DNA of 13,364 nt from RYN-433 sp036558265 (GCA_036558265.1 DATBFY010000346.1:1-13364), one strand, 5' to 3'; positions 1 through 7,728 are shown, counted from the first letter of the stretch. The notes: generated by a model not told the origin, from the letters alone. Made by a program: numbers and translations.

Positions 1-63
1 CTTTTGTGGTTCAATCCCCCGCGCCCCCGTCATGAACGCCGGATGAGCAACCGCGGTGAACCA

Positions 64-348
64 TCAAACCTCGCCAGCCCCGAGCGGGTTGGCCAACAGT
101 TGAAGCTGGCAAGGCCGGCAGATCCGGAACTCGCGCCGCCAGTGAACCGAGTTCTCAAGATCCTCCGCCGACGCGTGCCGCATCTGCTCGAGCAGTTCGG
201 CCATCCTGCCGTCGTAGTCCGCCTCCTCGATGTCGTCCGAGCTGACCGCGGGCAGCGTCGGATCAGCGTAAACCTCCATCTTCACGACGTAATGCGCGTG
301 CGGGGGAATGCTCATCCCGCAACGGTCGCAGATGAATCGGCCGGGCAT
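64..348 (-). CDS. Small four-cysteine (zinc-ribbon-like) conserved hypothetical protein
   Basis: This is a 94-aa soluble protein with no signal peptide or membrane segment. Two CxxC knuckles are visible: C7-x-x-C10 at the N-terminus (FICDRCG) and C77-x-x-C80 near the C-terminus (RICRPCQ). They are separated by an acidic, probably helical middle, and this spacing suits one structural zinc site closed by the protein ends. No catalytic motif is seen, so the function is unknown; a nucleic-acid or protein-binding adaptor is only a guess. It lies 33 bp downstream of the metallophosphoesterase gene on the same strand. No Shine-Dalgarno sequence precedes the ATG, but a TACAAT hexamer (355-360) ends 6 nt before it, which would fit a leaderless transcript. 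The family is not recognised by name; the gene is believed real because of the paired cysteines and normal composition. Confidence 0.72.
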   Translation of the reverse strand: MPGRFICDRCGMSIPPHAHYVVKMEVYADPTLPAVSSDDIEEADYDGRMAELLEQMRHASAEDLENSVHWRREFRICRPCQLQLLANPLGAGEV

Positions 349-354
349 GATGCG

Positions 355-360
355 ATTGTA
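355..360 (-). promoter_or_regulatory. Candidate -10 box for a leaderless start of the four-cysteine protein
   Basis: The minus strand reads TACAAT (5 of 6 matches to TATAAT), followed by CGCATC and then the ATG at 348. A -10 box six bases ahead of the start codon is the arrangement of leaderless genes, and no Shine-Dalgarno sequence is present. No convincing -35 hexamer is seen, so this is tentative. Confidence 0.3.
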
Positions 361-381
361 TGCGCGAACGGTTCTGGGCGG

Positions 382-1962
382 TCAGGACCAGACCGCCTCA
401 TCGTGTCGCAGGGCGCGGGTGGAAAAGAGCGGCGCCGGCTGGGGCGCCGCCGCCGCGGCCGGCGTCACGGCGCTGGCGACGTTGCCGTAGGGGGATCGCC
501 CGGCGGCGTTGACGGCGTAAGCGCGGTAGTAGTAGCGCTTGCCGGGCGAAAGGTTGGTGTTGAGGTAATGCGTTGCGTTCGCCCCGCCGCCGGCGAGCCG
601 GTAGAACGTCTTGCCGTCGGTGGAGCGCTCGATCTGGTAACCGGTCTCGTTGGTGGCGTTGTCCTGCCAGGTCAGGGTGATGCTGGAAGAGCCGGCCGCC
701 AAAGCCGCCAGCCCGCTGGGGGCGGCCGGTGTGCTTGTTCCACCCGGAGGTTGAGGCGGGGGCGGCGGTGGATTGGTCGTTGTCGAGCCGGGGACGGCGC
801 TCGCGACGTTGCTGAAGGTCGAGCGGCCGGCAGAGTTGATCGCGTAGACGCGGTAATAGTAGCGCTTGCCGGCGGATAGGGCGGTGTTGAGGTAGTGGGT
901 GGCGTTCACGCCGCCCGCGGCCAGGGGATAAAAGGTCTTGCCATCCGTAGATCGCTCGATCTTGTAGGCGGATTCGTTCGTCGCGTTGTCGGTCCAGGTC
1001 AGCGTGATGCTGGACGAACTGGCGGAGGATGCGACCAGAGCGATCGGCGCGGCGGGGACGCCCGTCGATGGCGGCGGAGGTGGCGGGGGCGCGTTTTTGT
1101 CGAGCGTGTAGGTGTCGATTACGCTGCCTTCGCGCGTGATGAACTGAAAGGTGAGGGTGGTGTCGGTCGCGCTGGCCTTAAGGGCGCCGTAGTCGCCGGT
1201 GAATCGCGCGGCGCTCCCGGAGACCACCGAGGTCGCGAACTTGCGGATCTCCGCCCCGCCCAGGCCATCGACGAGGTACGGCAGGCCGTTCTTCATGATC
1301 CGCTCGTAATCGTGGTCATGCCCGCTGATGACGGCGCTGGCGCCCCACTGCTGGAACGGCCACTGCATCCAGGCGCTGTTGCCGTGCTCGCCGGAGGTAA
1401 AGGGGGAATGGTGGAAGAGGACGAGCTTCCACGGCGCACTCGACGCGGCCAGGTTCGCTTTAAGCCACTGTCCTTCTGGCGAGTTCTGCGTATTGGTGGA
1501 ATTGTTGACATACTTCAGGTCCGGCTCGTGCGAATCACTGTCGAGGATGAAGAGCTGGACGGGTCCTTGCGTGACCGTGTAGTAGCGTTCGTTGCCGGGC
1601 AGGGTGAAGTAATCGAGGTGAGGTTGGGCGCCGGTCGCGGACCACTCGTGGTTGCCCAGGGCGGGGAAGAAGTGGTTGACGCCGTCCGGCGAGCCGGCGC
1701 CATGGGCGCCGAGATAGGGATAGATGAAGCTGCTGTAATACTGACCGACGTTCGTGTCGATGGTGCCGGGGGCGCCGCTCGGATAATTGTTGTCGCCGAC
1801 CGTGGCGATGAAGGCGGGGTTCCAGGACTTGACGCGGTTGGCAACGTCAAGCTCGCCCTGTCCGGCCTGCCCGAAGTCGCCGATGACGGCGAAGGTGACG
1901 GAGGAGAGAAACGTGCGCGGTTCGAGTGGTTGAAGGATAGGCGGGAACAGTCGCAACGGCAC
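382..1962 (-). CDS. LEPR-XLL surface metallophosphoesterase (purple acid phosphatase-like) with two fibronectin type III domains
   Basis: This 526-aa protein is probably an exported phosphatase or phosphodiesterase. Residues 12-20 (PLEPRTFLS) match the LEPR-XLL motif at the N-terminus of many planctomycete surface proteins. The calcineurin-like metallophosphoesterase core follows at about 22-290, with the metal-binding motifs in order: GDFG (28-31), GDNNY (56-60), GNHEW (103-107), HHSP (184-187) and GHDHDYER (214-221). The dinuclear metal set therefore looks complete. A seven-proline linker (about 292-298) leads to two fibronectin III domains (about 302-392 and 412-505), joined by another Pro-rich linker. 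A short tail ends the protein. The start is GTG; a GGAGG lies 4 nt upstream, no in-frame ATG is nearby, and the LEPR motif falls at the right distance. A good -35 box lies upstream, so it probably has its own promoter. Exact substrate is unknown. Confidence 0.9.
   Translation of the reverse strand: MPLRLFPPILQPLEPRTFLSSVTFAVIGDFGQAGQGELDVANRVKSWNPAFIATVGDNNYPSGAPGTIDTNVGQYYSSFIYPYLGAHGAGSPDGVNHFFPALGNHEWSATGAQPHLDYFTLPGNERYYTVTQGPVQLFILDSDSHEPDLKYVNNSTNTQNSPEGQWLKANLAASSAPWKLVLFHHSPFTSGEHGNSAWMQWPFQQWGASAVISGHDHDYERIMKNGLPYLVDGLGGAEIRKFATSVVSGSAARFTGDYGALKASATDTTLTFQFITREGSVIDTYTLDKNAPPPPPPPSTGVPAAPIALVASSASSSSITLTWTDNATNESAYKIERSTDGKTFYPLAAGGVNATHYLNTALSAGKRYYYRVYAINSAGRSTFSNVASAVPGSTTTNPPPPPPQPPGGTSTPAAPSGLAALAAGSSSITLTWQDNATNETGYQIERSTDGKTFYRLAGGGANATHYLNTNLSPGKRYYYRAYAVNAAGRSPYGNVASAVTPAAAAAPQPAPLFSTRALRHDEAVWS
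448..1059 (-). repeat. Tandem fibronectin III coding repeat
   Basis: The two FN3 domains are coded by 787-1059 and 448-729, offset by about 327 bp. They are closely similar at protein level, sharing blocks such as IERSTDGKTFY and THYLNT, and they share exact DNA runs such as AGTAGCGCTTGCCGG on the plus strand (from 531 and from 858). This indicates duplication within the gene. Confidence 0.85.
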
Positions 1963-1966
1963 GCGG

Positions 1967-1971
1967 CCTCC
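1967..1971 (-). promoter_or_regulatory. Shine-Dalgarno sequence fixing the GTG start at 1962
   Basis: The minus strand reads GGAGG, then CCGC, then GTG. The 4-nt spacing is short but acceptable. It supports the GTG start of the metallophosphoesterase, which has no nearby in-frame ATG. Confidence 0.6.
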
Positions 1972-1990
1972 GGACCGAGATGAGCGCTCG

Positions 1991-2020
1991 ATTCTGGAGG
2001 GCGTGTGAAGATTGTGTCAA
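1991..2020 (-). promoter_or_regulatory. Candidate sigma-70-type promoter of the metallophosphoesterase gene
   Basis: On the minus strand a perfect TTGACA (2015-2020) is followed after 18 bp by CAGAAT (1991-1996, 4 of 6 matches to TATAAT). Transcription would begin about 20 nt before the GTG start. It sits in the 103-bp gap after the dehydrogenase gene and would give the phosphatase independent expression. Confidence 0.45.
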
Positions 2021-2065
2021 CGTGGTAAATCCGGAGGAGTAGTTTGTCGCCGCCCCACTGGAGAA

Positions 2066-5029
2066 TCACTGCTTGCCGACGGGGGCTTCGAGGACGTAGC
2101 GGATCAGGTCGCGGAACTCGTCGTCCTTGAGGATCTGTTCGAAGCCTTCGGGCATGACGGACTTGTTGCTGACCCGGCGCTCCTTGATGTCCTTCTTGGG
2201 GATGACGTCCTCGCGCGGGCCGGCGGCCAGGAGCTTGACGTACTGGTCGGTCTCCTCGACCAGGCGCCCGGACTTGGTGTCGCCGTCGTCGGTGTCGATG
2301 ATGACGTTCTCGTACCCCGCGCCGATGATCTGGTCGGGGTCGATGACGTTATTCAAGAGGAGGTCGAGCGTGCCGCGGCCGACCCCGGTCAGGTCCGGTC
2401 CGACGGGCGGGTTGGCGCCCTCGCCGTTGAGCTGGTGGCAGACGGCGCAGTTCTTGGTGAACAGTTCGTGACCGCGCTGTTTGTTGACCGGGCCGTTCAT
2501 GACGACGGCCTTCTTGGCCTCGATGAGCTTCTGCTTGTCGCCGGGCGTGGGGCGATAGACGCCGATCGTGGCGACCATGAGCTTCTTGAGGTCGACGTTC
2601 TTCTCGGCGAGGTCGCCGAGGGTGCGCAGTGCGGGCAGGGGGATGTCCGCCGGATCGACCTTCTTGGCCTTGATGGCGGAGAGAAGTGCGGTCGCCCACG
2701 CCGGACGGGCGGCCAGGGTCTGGGCGGCGGCGCGGCGAACGTCGGGAGACGTCGGGTGCTCCCAGCACTTGAGGATCGCGGCGGCATCGGCGTCCGTGCC
2801 GAAGTCGGCCAGGGCGCGCAAGGCCTCGGCCTTGACCGGCTCGACGCCCCAGTCGTTGAAGACTGCCAGGAGCGCTTTGTGGACGTCTTCGGACTTGTTG
2901 CCGCGGAGGAGCTTGATGGAGGCGGCGCGGTCGTCTTCGGGGTTGCCGCGGCCCGTGAGGGTCTTGAGGGCGGCGGCGACATCGGCCTTGGCGCCCCACC
3001 GGGTCGCCAGTTGCCTGGCGCGGTTGACGACCGATTTGTCGGTGCTTGTCGCCAGGGTGGCGGTGAGGGTCTCGGAGCCCTCGGGGGCGGTCATGAACGG
3101 CTTGTGACCGGCAATGAGGCCGTCGAGCATGGCGGCGACGACGGGGAGGTTCTTGTGGTCGCGAAGGAAGGCGAAGAGAGGCTCGCGGAGCTTGGGGTCA
3201 TTGCCGCTGTAAAGCCGGCGGGCGATCGAGCGTGGGACGAGTGCGCCCGTCGCATCGAGGGCGGTCGGATTCTGTGCGAGGAAGTTCAGGAGCGGCGCCG
3301 GGTCGCGCTCGACCAGCGGTTCGGCGGCGTACCAGATCAGAGTGGGGAGCATCGGATCCGCGGCGGTTCCGGGCTGGGTGATCAGAGCGGCGACGATCGG
3401 CGTCGTGTCGAGATTGGAGAGGCGCTTGGCGGCTTGGGCGACTGCGGCGCGGACGACTGGCGAGGGGTCCTTGGCCAGGCTCGCCAGCACCGCGATGTCG
3501 CCGGTGCTCACCTGCGGGCGCTCGGCGATCAAACGCGCGACCCAGGCGCGGACGGCTTGCTCCTTGTCGGTCGCCAGCGCCTCGGTGGTGGACGAATCGA
3601 GATGGTCGGTCGAGTGCAACGTCCAAAGCGCGGCCAGGCGGGTTTCGAGTGGCTGGTCGCCCTTGATCAGAGCGACGAGCGCGTCGTGTACGTCCGCCTT
3701 GCGCTCGGTCAGCACCCGCTGGGCGTGGCGGCGCATCCAGACGTTCTTGTCCTTGAGGGTTTCGACGAGCTGGGCGTCGGTGAGCTTCTGGAGATCGAGG
3801 TTGGCGGGGTGGCTGGCAACGGGCTTGCCCTTGTCCTTGCCGGTGTAGACGACGCGCCAGATGCGGCCGGTGCTGCGGTCGAGATCCGGGGCGCGGCTGT
3901 TCTGGTAGCAGGGGTACTTGTCGTACCAGTCCATGATCCACAGGTTCCCGTCCGGGCCGATCTGGGTGCTGACCGGGCGGAACCAGCCGTCCGTGCTGTT
4001 CAGGAACGCGTCATCGACGTGGTCCTTGCCTTTGTGCAGGTCTTTGCCAATCCAGGACGAGCCGTTGGCGATCAATTGGTCTTGATTAATACAATTGCCG
4101 TGAATATTGCCCATGAAGATCGTGTTGTCGTACTCGCTTGGGTACGTGCCGCCCTGGTAAACCTGGATGCCGGCGTAGGCGGCGCGGTAGTGCTTATGAT
4201 CGTTGATGTTCTTCAGCAGGTCGTAGGCGTAGGGCCAGCCGGGCAGGCCGCCCTGACGGACGTAGATGCCGCCGGGCACGACGTGCCAGAGGTGCTCGAC
4301 CACGCAGGCGGAGACGAAGGCGTTGCCATAGCGGTCCCAGTCCACGCCCCACTGGTTGGAGATGCCGTCGGCGAACTGCTCGAGACGCTTGTCGGCCGGG
4401 CGATAGCGCATGACGCCGGCGTTGAACTTGACCTCCGGCCGCTCGGGGTGCTCGGGGTCCTTGACGTGGGACTGGGTGAAGACGCCCTGCGTGAAATACA
4501 TCCAGCCATCGGGGCCCCAGTTGAAGGAGTTGAGCAGCTCGTGGCGGTCTTCCAGGCCGAATCCGGTGAGGAGGATCTTTTTCTGGTCGGCGACGTCGTC
4601 GCCGTTGGTGTCGCGCATGAACCAGAGATTCGGGGCGGCGCCCACGTAGACGCCGCCGTTGCCGACCTGGATGGCGGTCGCGAGGTTAAGGCCGTCGGCG
4701 AAGACGGTGACCTTGTCGGCGTGACCGTCGCCGTCGGTATCCTCCAGAACCTTGACGCGGTCCTTGTTCTTGGCGCCTTCGCGGGTGGTGTAGGGGTAGT
4801 CGATCAATTCGACGACCCAGAGGCGGCCGCGGTCGTCCCAGGTCATGGCGACGGGATTGACCACATCCGGCTCGGAGGCGAAGCAGCGGACTTCGAAGCC
4901 GTCCGGGACCCGGAAGTGCTTCACGGCGTCCTCCGGCGAGAGCTGGGGCGTCGGCGCCGGGTCGTAGGGGCCGGCGTTGGCCGCCGCGGCGGCGAGCGAC
5001 AGGGCGAGGAGAAGCGCGATTTTCCGCAT
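2066..5029 (-). CDS. Secreted membrane-bound-dehydrogenase-like propeller with HEAT-type repeats and C-terminal haem-binding domain
   Basis: This 987-aa protein starts with a clear signal peptide (MRKIALLLALSLAAAAANA, cleavage after A19). Residues about 28-400 form the PQQ/sugar-dehydrogenase-like beta-propeller of the TIGR02604 type, with phrases such as GRLWVVELIDYP, EDTDGDGHADK and GPDGNLWIMDWYDKY. Residues about 420-830 are alpha-helical and read as HEAT-type repeats. The C-terminal c-type haem domain (TIGR02603 type) carries CAVCH at 861-865 and a likely axial methionine, M959, in SVMPEGF. The protein probably oxidises a sugar or alcohol in the periplasm and passes electrons to a cytochrome; the substrate cannot be told. 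This domain order is typical of Planctomycetota and Verrucomicrobiota. The frame stays open to 6061, but the signal peptide and a GAGGA about 9 nt upstream fix the start at 5029. It is transcribed away from the VCBS gene. Confidence 0.93.
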   Translation of the reverse strand: MRKIALLLALSLAAAAANAGPYDPAPTPQLSPEDAVKHFRVPDGFEVRCFASEPDVVNPVAMTWDDRGRLWVVELIDYPYTTREGAKNKDRVKVLEDTDGDGHADKVTVFADGLNLATAIQVGNGGVYVGAAPNLWFMRDTNGDDVADQKKILLTGFGLEDRHELLNSFNWGPDGWMYFTQGVFTQSHVKDPEHPERPEVKFNAGVMRYRPADKRLEQFADGISNQWGVDWDRYGNAFVSACVVEHLWHVVPGGIYVRQGGLPGWPYAYDLLKNINDHKHYRAAYAGIQVYQGGTYPSEYDNTIFMGNIHGNCINQDQLIANGSSWIGKDLHKGKDHVDDAFLNSTDGWFRPVSTQIGPDGNLWIMDWYDKYPCYQNSRAPDLDRSTGRIWRVVYTGKDKGKPVASHPANLDLQKLTDAQLVETLKDKNVWMRRHAQRVLTERKADVHDALVALIKGDQPLETRLAALWTLHSTDHLDSSTTEALATDKEQAVRAWVARLIAERPQVSTGDIAVLASLAKDPSPVVRAAVAQAAKRLSNLDTTPIVAALITQPGTAADPMLPTLIWYAAEPLVERDPAPLLNFLAQNPTALDATGALVPRSIARRLYSGNDPKLREPLFAFLRDHKNLPVVAAMLDGLIAGHKPFMTAPEGSETLTATLATSTDKSVVNRARQLATRWGAKADVAAALKTLTGRGNPEDDRAASIKLLRGNKSEDVHKALLAVFNDWGVEPVKAEALRALADFGTDADAAAILKCWEHPTSPDVRRAAAQTLAARPAWATALLSAIKAKKVDPADIPLPALRTLGDLAEKNVDLKKLMVATIGVYRPTPGDKQKLIEAKKAVVMNGPVNKQRGHELFTKNCAVCHQLNGEGANPPVGPDLTGVGRGTLDLLLNNVIDPDQIIGAGYENVIIDTDDGDTKSGRLVEETDQYVKLLAAGPREDVIPKKDIKERRVSNKSVMPEGFEQILKDDEFRDLIRYVLEAPVGKQ

Positions 5030-5167
5030 CGTCGGGATCCTCAATGGGAAGGGACCTGGTTCGCCCATTCGTACCGGGCCACGCAGGGCGCGTTGCGGGG
5101 TAGAATGGGACGGGTATTCTATCGGGCCGTTTCGCAAAGCCCATGTCCTCCTCTGAGGAGCTCCAGC
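5030..5167. promoter_or_regulatory. Shared divergent promoter region with a TAGAAT inverted pair
   Basis: These 138 bp separate two divergently transcribed genes for exported proteins. TAGAAT (5101-5106, plus) and ATTCTA (5116-5121, that is TAGAAT on the minus strand) form an inverted pair nine bases apart; each matches five of six bases of a -10 box and each faces one gene. A further TATTCT is present on the plus strand at 5115-5120. No good -35 boxes are seen. The pair could be overlapping face-to-face -10 boxes or a regulator site. Confidence 0.4.
5155..5160 (+). promoter_or_regulatory. Strong Shine-Dalgarno sequence of the VCBS gene
   Basis: GAGGAG lies 7 nt before the ATG at 5168. It selects this start over the longer open frame that runs in from the left, and the signal peptide agrees. 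Confidence 0.75.
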
Positions 5168-6490
5168 ATGAAACGTTCTCTGATCGCGCTCGCGCTGGCC
5201 GCCGGCGCGTCCGCCGCCGTTGCCTTCAGTGCCCGTGCCGTCGAGCCGGGGTGGAAGAAGATTCAGCTCACCGACAAGTTCTACGCCGAGGGGATGGCGG
5301 CGGGGGACTTCAACAAGGACGGGCACATGGACGTGGTCTACGGCCCGTTCTGGTGGGAGGGCCCGGACTTCAAGGTGCGGCACGAGATCTTCAAGCCGAC
5401 GGGCAACCAGGCGGAAGGGTCGTGGAAGCCTGATAACGATTATTCGAAGGACGCGTTCTTCGCGTTCGTCTACGACTTCAATAAGGACGGGTACCCGGAT
5501 TACCTGGTGTACGGCTTCCCCGGCGAGTTCGCCAAGATTTACACCAATCCGGGCAAGGAGGGCCTGGCGAAGGACGAACCGTGGAAATCGACGACGGTGT
5601 TCGACGTCGTGGACAACGAGTCGCCGCAATTCGCCGACTTTGATGGCGACGGCAAGCCCGAAGGCATCTTCCAGACATCGGACCCACACATCATTCCGCC
5701 GCGGGAAGAAGAGGTCACCGACCCCAAGACCGGCAAGAAGTCGCTCAGGAAGTTCAACATGGGCGCGCTGGGTTACGCGACCATCGACTGGACCGACCCT
5801 TACAAGAAGTGGACGTTCCACCCCGTCACCGCGCCGGGCGGCTGGCAGCGCTTCACGCACGGCTACGGCTTTGGCGACGTGAACGGCGACGGCAAGAACG
5901 ACATCATCACCAACCGCGGCTGGTACGAAAACCCCGGCGATCCGAGCGTAAAGGTCTGGAAGGAACACAAGCTCGACATGGGCTCGGGCGGCGCGCAGAT
6001 CTACGTCTACGACGTGGACGGCGACGGCAAGAACGACATCATCACCTCGCTGGCGGCGCACGGGTACGGCCTGTCATGGTATCAGCAGGGCGCGAAGAAC
6101 GACCAGGGCGAGATCACCTGGATCAAGCACGAGATCCTCCCCGACAAATACGTGCCCAACAAGCAGGGGATCAAGTTCAGCCAACTGCACGCGATCGACT
6201 TCGTGGACATGAACGGCGACGGCCTGAAAGACATCGTGACGGGCAAGCGCTACTTCGCCCACGGATCGCACGGCGACGCCTTCCCGCTCGACCCCGCCGT
6301 CCTCTATTGGTTCGAGCTCAAGCGCAACCCGGCAGACCGCAGCGTGGACTGGATCGGTCACAAGATCGATGACGACAGCGGCGTGGGCGTGCAGGTGATG
6401 GCCACCGACGTGAACGGCGATGGCAAGCCCGACGTGCTGGTGGGGAACAAGAAGGGGGCGTTCGTCTTCATCCAGGAGGGGAGCCGATAA
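5168..6490 (+). CDS. Secreted VCBS/FG-GAP repeat protein (calcium-binding beta-propeller)
   Basis: This 440-aa protein has a signal peptide (MKRSLIALALAAGASAA..., probable cleavage after A24 in SARA-VEP). Seven DxNxDG/DxDxDG calcium-loop motifs follow at residues 47, 103, 158, 237, 282, 347 and 414, each continuing into a hydrophobic strand (for example DVNGDGKNDII). This fits a seven-bladed FG-GAP/VCBS propeller filling almost the whole mature protein. Such proteins bind partners or carbohydrates outside the cytoplasm; no catalytic residues are recognised. The start is set by the GAGGAG 7 nt upstream and by the signal peptide. It is divergent from the haem-dehydrogenase gene, which suggests co-regulation, and it ends in a strong terminator only 25 bp after the stop codon. 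Family assignment is secure; role is inferred. Confidence 0.93.
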   Translation: MKRSLIALALAAGASAAVAFSARAVEPGWKKIQLTDKFYAEGMAAGDFNKDGHMDVVYGPFWWEGPDFKVRHEIFKPTGNQAEGSWKPDNDYSKDAFFAFVYDFNKDGYPDYLVYGFPGEFAKIYTNPGKEGLAKDEPWKSTTVFDVVDNESPQFADFDGDGKPEGIFQTSDPHIIPPREEEVTDPKTGKKSLRKFNMGALGYATIDWTDPYKKWTFHPVTAPGGWQRFTHGYGFGDVNGDGKNDIITNRGWYENPGDPSVKVWKEHKLDMGSGGAQIYVYDVDGDGKNDIITSLAAHGYGLSWYQQGAKNDQGEITWIKHEILPDKYVPNKQGIKFSQLHAIDFVDMNGDGLKDIVTGKRYFAHGSHGDAFPLDPAVLYWFELKRNPADRSVDWIGHKIDDDSGVGVQVMATDVNGDGKPDVLVGNKKGAFVFIQEGSR

Positions 6491-6515
6491 GATCGGCCGA
6501 CAATCGAACGATCCA

Positions 6516-6556
6516 AGCGACGCCCGTCGAACACATCGATGGGCGTCGTTCTTTCT
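6516..6556 (+). terminator. Rho-independent terminator after the VCBS gene
   Basis: The arms 6516-6530 and 6536-6550 pair over 15 bp (two G-U pairs) around the loop ACACA, and CTTTCT follows. The hairpin begins 25 bp after the stop codon. It is the clearest intrinsic terminator in the window. Confidence 0.85.
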
Positions 6557-6578
6557 GTCCCGGCGCGGGCGGGCGCGG

Positions 6579-6584
6579 TATGAT
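6579..6584 (+). promoter_or_regulatory. Candidate -10 box upstream of the metalloprotease gene
   Basis: TATGAT matches the -10 consensus at five of six positions. Its surroundings (GCGCGGTATGATCGG) resemble those of the TAGAAT box at 5101 (GCGGGGTAGAATGGG), which suggests a shared local promoter style. No clear -35 box is visible. Confidence 0.35.
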
Positions 6585-6654
6585 CGGGTCAGGCCGCAGC
6601 GAGGGCGTCGCGCGCGGAGCGGTTGGCGTTTCTCCTACCGAGGATCGGACCAGC

Positions 6655-7713
6655 ATGGCGGAAACCCTGTCCAGGACGAGGGGGATGGCGTGCGCGCTGG
6701 CGGTGTTGCTGGGCGCGGGCCCGGCGGCTGCACCGGCTCGGGGGGTCGGGCAGTTTCAGATCCAACTGAACCTGGGACCGGGCCTGGCCGCCAACCCGGA
6801 TGCGGCGGCGGCGTTCCGCCGCGCAGCCGACGACTGGCAGTCGCGCATCTCCAACCCGATCCGCATCAATATCGACGCGGACCTGGCAACCTTCGGCGAT
6901 CCGAACATCATCGGCCAGACCGGCTATGGCATGGGCAACTTCAACCTCGACTACACGACCGTCCGCGACCTGATGGCGGCCCGCTCTCTGCGCCCGGGAG
7001 ACCAGATCCTCGCTTACCTGCCGACGACGACGCAGGTGAGCGCCAACGTCCCCCCGCAGGGCACCTTTGACCGCGCGACCATCGGCATCCTCCGCGCCAA
7101 TCAGAAGGCCCTGGGGCTGATCCCCGACGCGCTCAACGACACGGCATCCGACGGCAACATCGCCTTCAACCGGGCGTACACGTTCGACTACGACCGCAGC
7201 GACGGCATCGACATCGGCAAGATCGATTTTCAGACCGCGGCCACGCACGAGATCGGCCACGTGCTGGGGTTCGTCTCGGACGTGGACGATTTCGACTTCG
7301 ATCCGACCCTGACCGATAACGCGACGACGCTGGACCTCTTCCGGTTCAACTCCGGAGCCAAGCCGAAAACCTTCGACGAATTCCGCGACTTTGCCCGCGA
7401 GCTACGGCCGGGACAGCCCTCGGTCACCAGCGACACCGTCGTCGAATACCCGATGTCCACCGGCGCCAGCAACGGCGATCACCACCAGGCCAGCCACTGG
7501 CAGGACGATTTCCTCTTCGAGAACGGCACGATCACGATCGGCCCGACGATCGGGATCATGGATCCGACACTGGATTATGGGCGCACGGAGGAGATCACCG
7601 CCGCCGACCTGCGGGCGATGGAGCTGATCGGCTACGACACGCCCGAGCCGGGCGCCGCCGGGATGCTCGTGATCGCGGGCGCCGCGATGCTGGCGCGCAG
7701 GCGCCGCGCATAG
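6655..7713 (+). CDS. Secreted zinc metalloprotease with PEP-CTERM-like sorting tail (resembles the NF038122 group)
   Basis: This is a 352-aa exported protein. An N-terminal signal is followed by a catalytic region with the zincin motif HEIGHVLGF at residues 198-206, preceded by AAT; H198 and H202 would bind zinc and E199 would be the catalytic base. A later GIMDP (about 300-304) may be the Met-turn. The C-terminus is PEP-CTERM-like: PEP at 330-332, a hydrophobic stretch (GMLVIAGAAML) and a basic end (ARRRRA). This predicts sorting to the cell surface by an exosortase-type system and removal of the tail. The ATG at 6655 has GAGGA 10 nt upstream; an in-frame ATG at 6580 would add a polar segment before the signal, and one at 6685 is also possible. 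The substrate is unknown. Confidence 0.88.
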   Translation: MAETLSRTRGMACALAVLLGAGPAAAPARGVGQFQIQLNLGPGLAANPDAAAAFRRAADDWQSRISNPIRINIDADLATFGDPNIIGQTGYGMGNFNLDYTTVRDLMAARSLRPGDQILAYLPTTTQVSANVPPQGTFDRATIGILRANQKALGLIPDALNDTASDGNIAFNRAYTFDYDRSDGIDIGKIDFQTAATHEIGHVLGFVSDVDDFDFDPTLTDNATTLDLFRFNSGAKPKTFDEFRDFARELRPGQPSVTSDTVVEYPMSTGASNGDHHQASHWQDDFLFENGTITIGPTIGIMDPTLDYGRTEEITAADLRAMELIGYDTPEPGAAGMLVIAGAAMLARRRRA

Positions 7714-7728
7714 ATCTCGCTTGCAATC

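Noticed and set aside
5..29. tRNA 3' end: TTCAATC fits the T-loop consensus
   Set aside because: The flanking 5-bp stem has a T-C mismatch, no CCA follows, and the rest of a tRNA would lie outside the window.
7..63. Inverted pair TGGTTCA/TGAACCA next to the stop of the four-cysteine gene as a terminator or element end
   Set aside because: The arms are only 7 bp and 43 nt apart, with no T-run or target-site duplication.
4..1983. Plus-strand open frames opposite the four-cysteine and phosphatase genes
   Set aside because: They are Arg/Gly/Val-rich shadows; the minus strand carries complete catalytic motifs and FN3 domains.
2021..2065. Terminator after the haem-dehydrogenase gene
   Set aside because: No stable hairpin with a following T-run could be found.
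2012..5167. Very long plus-strand open frame antisense to the haem-dehydrogenase gene, continuing into the VCBS gene
   Set aside because: The antisense part has low-complexity Val/Asp/Gly/Leu composition as expected from the reverse of GC-rich codons; the minus-strand protein has clear domains, and the VCBS signal peptide fixes its start at 5168.
5030..6061. N-terminal extension of the haem-dehydrogenase frame
   Set aside because: It is antisense to the VCBS repeats and has no homology-like features; the signal peptide at 5029 marks the true start.
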